This document shows, one piece after another, positions 41,096-53,551 of a DNA stretch of 64,000 bases (positions are counted from its first letter, which is position 1; each line of letters opens with the position of its first letter). The DNA is from Dermatemys mawii (Eukaryota; Chordata; Testudines; Dermatemydidae). Position numbers and translations under genes: made by a program. Below the pieces are notes generated by a model. That model was not told the DNA's origin and ran no database searches. It saw nothing but the letters and a program-made list of their open reading frames with translations. The stretch is from NCBI GenBank assembly GCA_007922305.1, contig ML677373.1, positions 15,861,071-15,925,070 on the forward strand. The letters run 5' to 3'.

Positions 41096-42104
41096 TATTT
41101 CTCCTTCCAGATCCTATATACTGTACCTGGATTCCTGGTACTAAAGGAGGCAGGTTAAGAGGTGGAGGCATAAAAAAAATAGTTCCAATCATATTTCTAA
41201 GACAACTTTTCTGTAAACTATGTTCCGAATGCCTGATATTGTGGTGACATATAAAGGTTTTATTGGCATCATCAGCATATCTCAGTTATTTCTTTGTCAA
41301 CATCCCAAGTTCATGCTGATGAGACCGTTATTTCACACCACGCTCTCTCTGCCTGGCATGTCCGTGCTTGCCTGTTTATAAACCGTAGTTGAGTCTATGG
41401 TAGCCATGTTCCAGAAAATGGCCCCAAACTACACTGACATTTCATAAGTGATTACAAACATTCTGCCCCATGCTGACAGATTTGTGAACCCTAATGAAAT
41501 TGACAATGTTTCTCAAGCTACTTACATGGCAAAGAGATTCACTTCATGCCATGAAACTTTTGCCCAGCTCTCCCAAGCACAATAGCCTCTGTCTGCTAGC
41601 TACTGGCACAGTTCATTTAATTTGTGTTCTAGGCACTTCATTTGGATGATTGAAATCCTTCTCCTGCCGTCATCCCCCGTGATTTCTCCACTTTAATTAA
41701 TTGAAAGCCTGCTGGCCTATTAGAGAAGTGGGTAATGACCTCTAGATTCAAGTCACATTTGGCTAACGCTGCTATTCTATAACATTTGCCAGACAAAGCA
41801 TGAAGGAGGAGTGCCCTTAATCATAATGAAAACCGCACTCATCCCAAACAAATTTTATTAAAGCAGGAAATTAGATTTCAACAGTAAAAAGGGGAAAAAA
41901 CACAGAAACTGCCCCTGAACTTGCAGCTTCCTGTTTTAAAAAAACTCAATGTTTCATCAAGATCAATTTTTATTATTAGCTGCATTAAAATAGAACCTAG
42001 AGACCTCAACTGAGATCGGAGTTCTTTGATCCAGGCACGGTAAAAACACCTGGTCACAGACAACCCTGGTCAGTAAGAGTTTATAAAGTAAATAGGTTAA
42101 TCAA
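41096..42104. other. Intergenic, no gene seen
   Basis: No supported feature. Confidence 0.4.
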
Positions 42105-42245
42105 GGATGATATGGGAATAGAGGCCGAGAGAGAGAAAGTTACTTGCCAAAGGTCACACTGCACATCAGTGGCGTAGCCAGGAATAAAACTTCAGTCTCC
42201 CGACTCCCAGCCCAAGGTTCTGTCTACTAACTAGACCATGCTGCC
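42105..42245 (-). mobile_element. SINE body fragment (reverse strand)
   Basis: CTTGCCAAAGGTCACACTGC, then GCCAGGAATAAAACTTCAG and CTAACTAGACCATGCTGCC: the reverse complement of a tRNA-type SINE head and body. Another reverse-strand fragment lies at 62775-62912. Confidence 0.55.
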
Positions 42246-45200
42246 TGCTTAAATTGTTTGTTTATTGGAAATATCTGCTAGTTGTCTAAGCCAATAAAAG
42301 GGAGATCAGTTAAAGAATCTCATTAATTTGGAATCTATTACTTCATTGGCCTGTCCCCTGCTCCCATAAAAGTTGATGCAAATGTTGCCATTAACTTCCT
42401 AAGAGGCAGGAGTGGACAACAAACTGGAAAGTACAAGACCAATGTTCAAGTGTGGGTGGTCCCCTACCCCTTCATGTCAACACCACCAGATTCATTTTGC
42501 TGAAATTATTAAATAGTCTTTAAAAGAAGTGGAAAAACACGGGGTGAAATCTTTGCCCCTCTGAAGACAAAGGTAAAACCATATTGACTTCAGTGAGATG
42601 GGGTCACCATCCATTATGGTTTTAAGTTTGATTGATTGGTTTGGTTTTGTAGCTTTAGGAACTTACTTTGCAAATTATCCAGTGTATTTCAACGGGACTG
42701 CCCAAACAAGTAAGTTACTATTCAATGGGTGTAAAGGTGTGAGAATCAGGCCCCATGTAGGTATAATGGAAAGTTGGATCTTCAAGGAATATTGCATTTG
42801 AATTCTCTGTTTCTCAGAGAGGAATGCAAAGCTATATTCAGAACTCAGTCAAAGTCATTCCTTAATCAATGCAGTTTTATACTGCCAAATAACTCACAAT
42901 AATTATAATTAGGTCTCAGGTACTGTCTATTGATGAAGGCTTTCAGTGAGTGCAAATGTAAAATGAATAATCAAGGCTAGCTACATGGGAACTGTTTTTT
43001 ATTATATTATATAAAGTTTTATTGTCTTGCTTAATTAACAATAAATCAGCTGCTCCGAAAGCAATCTCCTGTAGGTGCTGAGCACCACCTTCAACTCAGT
43101 GGGGTGTTGAGGGCACCGATGTATTATCACCTAGGCCAACAAGGCTTAGGCATAGGGTGGCAAATTTATAATAGCAGCATTTTTGTAATCATGCCATCAA
43201 TGACGCTGCGATTTTACCAATCATAGTGCACATTGAAACGACCAATGGCAGCGTGATGCCATTTAGTAAACATACTCGCGAGAATCCTAAACATTAAAAA
43301 TAGTATATTTGATATACACCAGACCCCCACTTAATCGCTTGGTTTTGGATCCATGCGCAGTCCCTCGCTATAAGTGAAATCACGCTAAAGAGATGCATGT
43401 TCAAGCAAGGGTCCACTGTACTTGTAATTTTATTTATAATAAAACTTGTAAATGTTCTATTATTCTAATGATATTTAGATTCATTTTAGTTCAAACGAAT
43501 TTGTAAAAAAACTAAAACAAGTTCATATGGGGCGGAGGGTAGCAATTATTTCAGGGCCTACGGGCGGCAAAATAATTAGTCCACCACTGGCTGAGGGTGC
43601 TCAGCTCTTCATGAGGAAGTGCTTGGGATTGTGCAGGATCTGGCTCACAAGGGGTGCTGAGCAAGAAATGGTTTTTCTGGACGGGGAAAAAAAATTGAGA
43701 TATCTCCTTTTTTCCCATCTCAAACCAAGACAAAAAGTCAAAATCTCGAAAAATTGTGCAACCCAACAATCCACATTTTTTTTTCCAATTCCGGTCAATT
43801 GAAACACTGCATTTTGATTTCAACCTTATGTATTTTTGATTTGTTTGTCAATGATTAGTTCAAATTTTGAAACAGTCTTTTCAAGCCAAAAAAAATGGAA
43901 TTTGTCTTTCAGAAAATAGGGAAACTGGAGGTTCTGATATTATTGAAATGTCTTTTTCACTTTCCCCCCCAAAATAAGAAATGAATTGAAATCAACTCTT
44001 CCCTATGAACAGCTTTATTTCTGACAAATTGTTTTTTTTTCCTGATTAAAATACCTGTAGTCAAGAAATTCCTAAACAGCTGTATTCATATACCCAATTA
44101 CACACACTGTGTTGATGAAAATTTTTTGTACAGCTATACAAGCTATACAATTTGGTTCACATAAAACTTCCAAATGACCTTGGGCCTACCTGAGGGATTG
44201 TCCCTCCATCGTGCTGGCCATAGAGCCACAGCTTTGGTCAGCAGAAATGGCTGAGCTGCGTTCCGGTAGTTATAAAAGAGAGGGTTTGCTGGCAGGGCAT
44301 TCTGCGTGAGGACTCTTGACCTTATTTTCTCCCTTGTTCCAAAATAGGTTGAATTTGGTGACTTTCCAGAAACACTGCAAAAGATATCTGCTTGAGAGGG
44401 ATTTTAGAGGGAGATATATGTATGCTTGCCACAGGATGAAGGGAGTGGCTGGTCGGCCAAATTCCTGGGGAATTGATTAGCTCCGTGCTGCTCAGATTTA
44501 ATGGCTTAACATTTTTTTTGACATTTCTTAATTAAAATAAAATAAATAAAAAGACACAGGAGGAAGAGGCTAGTGGTCTTTTCGCTGCTTAAGCTCCGAG
44601 TTAGATGCTGACTAACGTCCCCCTGTGCAAATAGTTTGGCGGCACACCATTTGACACAACTGGGAGTACAGATGGCTGGAACATTTTTGAAATGTTTAAT
44701 CATTGATAGGTCTATCTCGTTGCAACATATCCCTTTAAACAAAGTTTTTGGTGGCAAGAATTCTGACATTCAGGGTGCACTCTCCAGTAACACAGGGAGA
44801 GAAAGAGAGAGAGAGAGTAAAAACCTGATTTAATCATCCAAAACTGGAAATTTGGACACAATTTGTTTCATTTTCACCCCTATGCAGAACAAAAACAAAT
44901 TTTGAAACCTCAAGAGTTGTTGTGAAATGGAATTGTCATTCTCTGGCCAGCCCTAATTGGCAGTCTCTATTCAAAGGAGATAATGCAGAATTGGGGGGGA
45001 TTGAAATCAGAAGGCTGGTGCATTGGCAGAATTCTGTGATAGATCTTGCTCTGTCCCCCACTCGTTATTGTTAGCATTCTGTTCACTCCCCAGTTTAATT
45101 TATTAAAGAAATGAGTAGTTGTGTCAGATGAGTTTTTGTGTGAGAAGATTCTATTCTAGCCCTGCCATCCTTTATTGGTAATAATCCCGGCGTAAAATAT

Positions 45201-45702
45201 TGCCTACAGACAGGTTTGATATAATAATAATTTTATAAGGCTTATAAATCAAGCTATAAAAATAAGAGACAAGTGCCTCAGTGTAATAAAATATAAAGAA
45301 AAAACACCCTAGGAATCTTAATTAAATTGTGTGGCAATAATAGACTTAGAGGGCCATGTTGTTCAAGTCTGGGTACAATTCTCTAGCAGTACATTTTTGT
45401 ATGGACAACATCCAGCATCTAAGACACTCATCCTGCAAAGATCTGTATGTGTGACTAACCATATGTAAGAGTCTTTCCATATGACTTCTGTGGGTCAGCT
45501 CATACTGCAGAAAACTGGGATCTACCCAAAGCGAAGAAAGCTGAGCATGTGTATAGTCTTTGCAGGGTTGGGGCCATTAACTTTTACTTGAACAAAAGCA
45601 AAAAAGAAAGAAAATAAATCTATGCAAACTGTGTATGAAAAAATTAGATAATACCTCAGTTCATACATCTGGAGTCCTGACTGAGTTCTTTTTAAACATA
45701 TG
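42246..45702. other. Intergenic, ~3.5 kb without a gene
   Basis: Old DNA-element words occur near 43115-43165 and 43524-43590 (GGCGGCAAAATAATTAG) and near 43320-43430, but I could not fix any ends. No gene. Confidence 0.4.
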
Positions 45703-45710
45703 GTCTAGAA

Positions 45711-46056
45711 CAGTGGTGTCCAATACGTTTGCCACTAGCCACATGTGGCGAATAGGCTACTGAATTGTGACTAATGCATGAGCAATCTGTTGGTGTATTG
45801 AAGAGAGCAGTACTAGAAGACAGTATGAATTATATACCAGATTTCAGGATTATGGTACAAGAAAAAAAAGCAAAGTGTCACAGTGAAGTAATTTTGTGTT
45901 AGTCGTACCTATTAATATTTTTGTAATATCTACTTATTTTTGATATTAATAAAAATAATTTGAAATGTCATTTGTAGTATGTTTTTTAATCTTTTTTTAT
46001 AATGTGGCAAATAAGAAAAATTCAAAACCACATCAAATTTCTGTTGGATACCGCTG
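45711..46056. mobile_element. hAT (Charlie-like) element with exact 8-bp TSD
   Basis: Ends CAGTGGTGTCCAATACG and, in reverse, CAGCGGTATCCAACAG are inverted. GTCTAGAA flanks both sides exactly (45703-45710 and 46057-46064). That matches the NTCTAGAN target preference known for one group of hAT elements. The interior is AT-rich with no transposase frame. A shorter relative lies at 57640-57790. Confidence 0.85.
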
Positions 46057-46064
46057 GTCTAGAA

Positions 46065-48190
46065 TATAAATCTCCAGTAAACTTCAAAAAGTTACTTATA
46101 TTTTTGCCATAGAGTTAATGTTCAGAAACATAATAAAAATACCTATTCTGCATGTTTGTTCTGGGTATTCACATGATTAGGGAACATGCCCAACAGAGAT
46201 GATTTTGCTGGTCCATAATTTCCCCACAACACAGAGTTGCCCAACTGCAAGAACTCACCCTCCCATGCCTTTCTGGAGTTAGCCCTTTAAATTTGGCAGA
46301 GCGAAGCTGCTGCTGCCTAAAGTGGCCATTTTGTAACTGACTTATTGCTAGCTGCAGCCTCCTCTCTTCTAGCTTGTAAGTATCTTTAACCCCTATTACA
46401 ATTCTTCCTAGTGTTCCCTTTTTAAAAAAACAATCTTGCCAGCATGGTATGTTTTCAAAAGTGACAAGTCTGATTTTGCTTAAAAGGCCATCATAAAGCT
46501 CAGTGTTTGTATCAACAAGCAATAGAGAAGACATGGTGTGCTCGAGGAGGTTTGTGTAACAATACAAGTTTTGCTCAACATATTCATAATGAGCAGAGAG
46601 ACTTTTGTTTGTTGTCTGGAATACAGGCTGTTTATCTCTGACCCCTCAGAAGTACAGTCTATGGTCTACCTTGTTAGAAGTTAAGGATGGTTTCATCTGA
46701 GTTATGCTCAAAACATATGCTTTGCTCATCCTTCCTTTCTCAAAAGCAGAAGGAGGAATACATGCTGGATTATGGTGCATACGATAAGCTGATATTTATA
46801 GGGCCTAATCTGACTGGCATTCCATACAAGCAACTTGTATTGACTTCAACGGGGGTTTTGTGCTCAGAGGCTCTGGAGCATTTGACCTTAACTGTGTAGG
46901 TAACCACTATTTATTCCTCTTTGTGAAACTAGTGAGTCATATATGTATTTATAATTCTTCCTCTTTTCTTTTCCTGTCATTCTCCTTTGTAGGCATTTGG
47001 GAGGTTTCTGGGTATTTTCCCCACTTTTGTTACATTTCATTTCAGTTTATTTGTATAGCACTTAAACAACAGTTTATTACAAATTTTCATTTAAACCCAT
47101 TGGACAGGGATAAACCTTGCTGGACCTGATGCTGCTTTCACATTGGTGTAAACGAGTAGTAATTCCATGGAAGTCAGTGAAGTGACAGTTCATGGTGTGA
47201 GAACTATATGAGGCCTCTTGTTTGAAATATGGACAGGAAATGTCTCTGTAAATTTGGATTTTAAGAAAAAGATTTATATCAGACAGAGGGTATAATTAAG
47301 AGAATTTGGTTGAGCTTCCATAAAATGGATCAGGCTGGAGATTGTAACCTTTGTTTGAATGACAACTGAAGCTACAATGGTGAATATTTATATGGAAAAT
47401 CTGAATTATTCATGTACTTTTCAAAATAGCAGAGTTTAACCTAGTAGTTTCTTGTCTATTTGTTACACTGTAAAATAAGGGTTGCATGCACAGCGATACA
47501 GTAGCTGATTTTAGACAATTCCTGTTTGACATAAAGAGTGCAGTATATATAGGAGAGCAGCTTTGTGTCTGAGTTTGTATCTGGAACAGGTGCAAAGGCT
47601 AACAAATGCAGCCTGTTCTGAATAAAGAACATTCAAGTGCATATAAATTACTGATCTAACTTTATGATGATACATTGGTGAATTGTGTTGGTTTTGCCTC
47701 TGCAATTAGATGGTGCAACAGATGGTGAAGATTTACAAAAATTGTAACATTCTTGGCAAGGCGAGTTTAACAAATTTGTAGCTGAGTTATCTCTAAACGG
47801 ATGAGAATATTTGCACCCAGAGAAAAAATAAATGATTTTTTTTTATGCCTTTCCAGTTCCACTTTAAAAGCCAAACTTGGGGTATTTGCCTAAGAAGTGG
47901 TACTGTTAGATTATACCAGTATTTTCCATTCATACTTGTATTGCTTTGGCGGAAACGGGCATGGTAAAGGAACAAGTAAGCCTGTTTCCAAAGGGAAATG
48001 CACAGTTGAGAAGAGATTTATGTGTGAGTATGTGGTGCATTAGGCATATGAGGGAGAGCAAGCAGCTGGTAGTATAAGTTTCTGTATTCCCTGTAAGGCC
48101 AATCTGCATCTAAAGAGAGGTGAAAAAGAGAAACTAGGCTATAGCCCATTCACATTTTCTCATTCTACTAATTTATTACTGTTTACAGTA
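46065..48190. other. Intergenic, ~2.1 kb without a gene
   Basis: The longest open frame (46169-46567, reverse, 132 codons) has no recognisable domain and no supporting codon pattern. I do not call it a gene. Confidence 0.4.
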
Positions 48191-48532
48191 ATGCTTTATA
48201 ATACAGTTACTGTAATTACACTGTAGTTACATTGCAGTTACAGTGGAATTACACTGTGGTTTTGCTTTTCAGTACATAAACACCACTAATTGATATAGCT
48301 GATAAGTTAACTGCATGACTAAATAACTCCAAAGGGAGTTATTCATAATACCTATGCTATTAAAATCCAACTTCATTGTACTTACACTGCAATTATGTTC
48401 TGTCATGTAGTGAACTTTACAGTCCTGGAAATGAGTGAGAATTATAGGAATCAGGAAGCATAACCATAGTGTAATTTCACAGTAATTGCTATGTAACCAT
48501 GGTATAATTACAGCAACTGTATTATAAAGTAT
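48191..48532. mobile_element. Unassigned element with 42-bp inverted ends
   Basis: The first 42 bases (48191-48232) and the last 42 (48491-48532) are inverted copies matching at 36 of 42 positions. They share the words CTTTATAATACAGTT and CTGTAATTA. The inner flanks keep TACAGT/ACTGTA words. I could not define a target duplication, so the superfamily is open. Confidence 0.65.
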
Positions 48533-51500
48533 GGCCAAATCTGTACTTACTAGTAGTGTAATTGCACCGCTGTCTTCAAAGCATTTGTGTGACCTCTCAA
48601 TCTGCAGAATCCCACTTTCCATCCACTGTGAACAGAGATACAGCAAAATCATTATGAAAGGTTTTTGAGGGATAGCCCTTCACTACATTCAGAGCAGTGA
48701 GTTTGAGTAGGACACATGGTCCCTCTAATCAGCCACTTACTCAGATTACACTAGAGGAATTGAGTTTAACTATAACGTTTCTCATTGCCTCAGAACTAGC
48801 CACTTTCCCCTGTGCGTGTTATGAGTTGTGTCTGTGACTTGTTTCCTTTGAATACTGGCAGTAAGCCATTGCACTCAGAGGGACTGGGAGGAACTCGAAG
48901 GTAAAACAGATTCTTGTGTGCATCTCTTCCAATTCCTCCTGGTAAAGAAGAAAGGGAAATAGACTAGTCTTGCTCGAGATAGCGATTATCAGTAGTTTTG
49001 ATATTTTTAGTGTTTTTTCTCAAGGCTCTTCCGTATGAGGCCTGCATGCAAAACAACTTTGTTAGCTTCAGGAGGTGGTACAATCCATGCCTGCCTATCT
49101 GTCAACAATGGACCACTCCCTTGTGGCTAAAAGGTGTAAAATCTTAGGGCTAGATTCAGAAAAGGATTTAGGTGCCTAAATCCCAGAATCAGGCCCCACT
49201 GGCATTCCTAACCCCCGATCAGCTGGCACTGAACCCTGTAGGCACCTAAACTCACTCCATGCCTATGTTTTACAGTACAAATTCTCTAGGTGCTTGTTTC
49301 TGCCTGCAGACGTGAACTTTGCAGCCTCACTCTAGGTCTCCTGATGCCAAAGCCCCAGAGCGATGTACCTACTGGGGAAAGGTGATTCCTTTGTGAATCT
49401 ACCCCTTCATGACTAAGAGAGAGATTGATAGAAGGACTTCGGTTCCCAACTGCTACTTCAATAGCATTATTATTAGAATGGGTGACAATTATATTTATGG
49501 AGTGAAGCAATTAAGGCAGTCTCGTTACTGTGATCGCAGACACAATGAAATGTTCCTTATGGATACATTTTCTCATTTTCTCTGCGATCACTACAAGGGC
49601 AGAGTGCAGATCGTTGGATGTCTGTTTTGTGAACTGCAACTTTAGCTTTGCATTTCCTGGTTTTCTAATTTAAAAAACAACATGTAACATTCCTGGAGGG
49701 TAACACTCACTGCGACCACTGATCTGTCTCTGCAGCCATAACATTAAATGTGTTTATTGTGGGGGACATGTGCACATTTTGAAGGCATGGGTAGTTATCC
49801 AAACAACTCCGACATTTCAGTGCTTGCCCCTGCCTAGGAGCCAGGCAAAATGCCTCCTGGTATTTGTTCACTGTTGAGGATTTCTATGTAACTTTCTCAT
49901 CAAGCATAAACTTTTGCCAGCATTGCAACTGAGACAAAAGAGTGACGAAGTTTTCTATAGCATCAATCTAGCTACAGAATTGGCATCACTGCACCACTGG
50001 CACCAGTTCTCAGGTCTCTGATGTTCTTTTTAACAGATTTTCCATCTGCTATTCTGTCCTTTTATTGGTGTATAACTATATTGCCCTATGTAGCTGTCTA
50101 GTGAATCAGCGTGCAAAGGGTCTCCAGTCACAGTCTGACAGTATAATTGAGTTAGAAAACTGCAGTTTTCAATCTCAAATATCCTTCCTTGTTTATTTCA
50201 CACAATAAACTCAAGCAAAACAGTGCTGCTATCAAGCTGCAAAATGCACAGATATCAAAGGAGCAGTCTGTCTGAAAGCTGGAAATATCCAAAGTACATG
50301 TTTAGTATCAGTAGTGGAAAACTAATAGACTACGCAATCAGATGCAGACTTGATTGGACCAGGGAACGTGTGCGTGTTTGTGAAAGTTTTAGTGTGCATC
50401 TGCTACTTGCTTTACATGAGTGGAAGAGACACATCCATTACTGCTGCAGTATTGGCTGACCGCTCCAGGGATAACAACCCAAGAGATACTTTCAAATGAA
50501 ATCCCTTTAGGTCAGATCCTGTCCTCCTTACTCTATAAGTAGTGCTATTGCAAATAATGTCCCTATGCTAAACAAGATGTTCCCATATTGATAAATAGTG
50601 ATGAACACTTTCCAGAGCTATTCAGAGGTTTGTTTTTAACATTGCTTATGTTCAGAGTAAGTCTTCTTGATACGATCTATGTTTGCTTTTAATGTTGGTG
50701 ATGCAGTAGGGTAAGTATTTGTCATCTTTACTTGACCTGTATGTAGTCTCTCTAATTGAGGATAGCAATTAATATCACGATCATTTCAGGCTTTTAAAAT
50801 AAACCCAACATTTTCTGTGTGAACGTTCATCTTACATTTTTTTTATTTTAAACTTTCAAAATATACTGCTCCTTTACACCAGCTGATCTCCCTATGCTCA
50901 GCCTATAGAAAATACAGCTGATTGTATCATTATTTGTGCTTCAAAGGAAGATCAAAACGCAATGACTCTTATTGTTCTTCACTTTAATTGTACAGAAGTC
51001 TTTTATTTGTTGCCAGAATAACTTGAGTTGAGTTTTACAGTAATTGGCCTTACAGCAGAAAGTTTCTGAAGTTCAGACCTAATTACCTAGATATAATATG
51101 ATCCAGGGGAATCTTTTTTTAGAGAAAGCCTGTTGCCCAGATTCCCCTCGTGATTTTATTATTATCTTGCTGTGTAAGGCATTTCTTAACAAACTAGCAT
51201 ATTTTCCCCTGGCTAATATAGGTAATAATTCTTGACATACTTCTAGGTACATATGTAAAAAGGGATGTACTCCAAATACAAAGTCATACAGAGTTCAACT
51301 ATTTACCCATGTCATGAACTGAACAAATGTACAGCTGAATTACCTCAGACTGTGTATTCTAGTTCATTTTAGATCTCCCAGAAATGTTCAGTACAGAGAT
51401 TTAATTTGTGCTTCTATTTGGACTGAGAAAAATTGAATCTACAGACTGCAGTTATCCATATTAACAAATAGTGACATTTCCTTGTGATAAATCATTTTAG

Positions 51501-51760
51501 AAGTAGCTGTTAAAGCTGTTCACCTGTAAAAGTTGATTGGTCCAAATTTATCCCTAGAGTAGGCTGAGTGAAGCCACTAGAATTACACCAGGGATTAATT
51601 TGGGCCATTAATTTTTTCAGCTTGACATCTGTGAGCAGCTGACTTAAAGAGGATATAGAGGGAAACAGCCATCTTGCCACTTTTCCAGTACAATTGTTGG
51701 GTGAGAAATGGATGCTGTGTTGCTTATACAAAGATCTTGTGATTATCTCTTTCTCTGCTG
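48533..51760. other. Intergenic, ~3.2 kb without a gene
   Basis: No supported gene, RNA or repeat with clear ends. Confidence 0.4.
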
Positions 51761-52310
51761 CCATCCTTAGATAAGAGGGTACAGGCCAGAGAAGCCTGAA
51801 GACAAGGCAACAGTGGAGTAACTTACCCACTGACACCCCGGAGAGCTGGACCTAGAGGAAACAAGAGAAGTGATAGATGGTTCCCTGGCAAGGACACTCC
51901 TAGCAGCGGGGCAGTGGGGATTCTTGCAGGGAACAGCCGCTTGCACTCCAGTGGGAAGGCCTGGGGTGATTGTCCTGATACAAGGACAGGAGAGGGAAGC
52001 ATTGGAGAGCCAGGGCGTGATGAGGGATGCCGGGCTACTCCAGGGTATGGTGAGAAAGGCCAGGCTGTACGTTGTATGTATTATTTGGACCATGCTGAGG
52101 GGAATTCTGGGCTATGGCTGTGGGACTTTTGTTACTATTTATGTGCATGGAACACTTTTTATTAATAGAACAGCCACCATGCAAGGGCCATTTGCACTAA
52201 GACTGACTGTTTTGAGGGACTCTGAAAAAGGAAAATGAGGCAGGTCCACTTGTCATGCTGAGGCCTGCTTCAGGGGGGCACTCCAAGTGGAGTCGCCCTA
52301 TGACAGGCCT
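51761..52310 (+). mobile_element. Probable LTR-retrotransposon remnant
   Basis: GC-richer than its surroundings. Phrases TTATTAATAGAACAGCCACC, GAGGGACTCTGAAAAAGG and GTGGAGTCGCCCTATGACA resemble LTR sequence I recall from turtle Gypsy-type elements. No paired LTR or coding domain is visible; open frames here are by chance. Confidence 0.35.
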
Positions 52311-53437
52311 TGGTCAGCCAGCTGCAAATTAGAACAGCCTCAAGGCTGCCCTAACCAGCACTGGGAACTGAATAGTTCCCAGGGTCATGAAAAGGTATGG
52401 GGAGGTGGAATATATCACTTCCACTCTGTTGCTATGCTGGGCTCTGCATGGTGCATGGATGAATAAAGGCGGAAGAACCATCAGCACTCATTTAAGTGCC
52501 TGGAAGTTGAAGGCTCTGAGTAACTGTAGCAGGAAAAGCTAGATATAAAGCTAGATATAAAGTAGGACAATATTGTCTGATTATTTACATAACAGGAAAG
52601 AAATAAACCTGATGTAAATGGGTAAAAGTCTTGAAATGAACTCCTCAGGAGAAATAAACTAATAAAAATGTCCAGGCCAAGAAAGAACACGGAAATGTTA
52701 GCCATTCTTCAAAAGGCTGGAATGTTTCAAACAACATTTAGACTAAACTGTCTGAGATACGATATGAGAAGGCAACTCCCATCTACCTCCTAAATTAAGT
52801 CCATGCTCTGAAATATATAAAGTAGTTAGTTTTGGAGTTTGGTCTTGTTAGGTCAATAATTGGCTAATGTCGTCATATCTTTCTTCATGTTTCAGAATAA
52901 TTATGTGCATAAGCATAAATATTAATTCCCATTCAATATGTATGCAGTCTGAAGTCCCTAGGTGTGAATAGCAATATCTAGTTACATGAGCCAGGGTATT
53001 CCTTAAGTGTCTGTGGATAATCTTTAAGTGTATTAAGATTCAAGTGTGCACATGCAGGTGGATATTCTAGGAAGGCACTAAAGGATTTTGTAAGTTGCTG
53101 GCAGAAGCTTTTGTAGAGAAGGAGCAATCAGTCAGAATACAGGAGTATTAGCATAAAGAGGAAAACCAAAAAGGGCTTTGTAGCAACAAAAATCTTCCGG
53201 CATTCATATCTGGATGCCAGGGAAGGAGAATTAGTTACAGGAAGTGCATGTATTAGTGATGATGCATACAACCTTAAAATGCCCCAATTTTGTTCTAAAT
53301 TTCATACCTTGCTATTCCTTTAAAGGCAGGACAGGCATCTCCCAGGATACGAGTTCCAGGGGGAATGAGGCCTAGGATAGGCTCTGGTGCAGGGAAGACG
53401 TGCAGATATTCCAAACAGAAGCCTTTGGCCTGGTTTG
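52311..53437. other. Intergenic, no gene seen
   Basis: A 13-base tandem word AGCTAGATATAAA occurs twice near 52538-52563. Nothing else supported. Confidence 0.4.
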
Positions 53438-53551
53438 TAATGTGTTAATCCTTTGCTGGGAGAGGAATGAGTGGACACAGACATAGGATCAACAGTTCAT
53501 CCTAATGTCTGTGTCCACTCATTCCTCTCCCAGCAAAGGATTAACACATTA
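53438..53551. repeat. Near-perfect hairpin, 52/53-bp arms, 9-nt loop
   Basis: Arm 1 (53438-53489, starting TAATGTGTTAATCCTTTGCT) and arm 2 (53499-53551) are exact inverted copies except for one inserted base. The loop is CAACAGTTC. Arms do not match any repeat I recognise. Weak inverted similarity continues outside (GGCCTGG versus GGCTTGG). Confidence 0.92.

Noticed and set aside
43318..43432. Possible MITE with 'CTCGCTATAAGTGAAATCACGC' type words
   Set aside because: No paired ends or target duplication could be found, so no element boundaries are claimed.
46169..46567. 132-codon reverse frame
   Set aside because: No recognisable protein family, AT-rich, no promoter features; probably chance.
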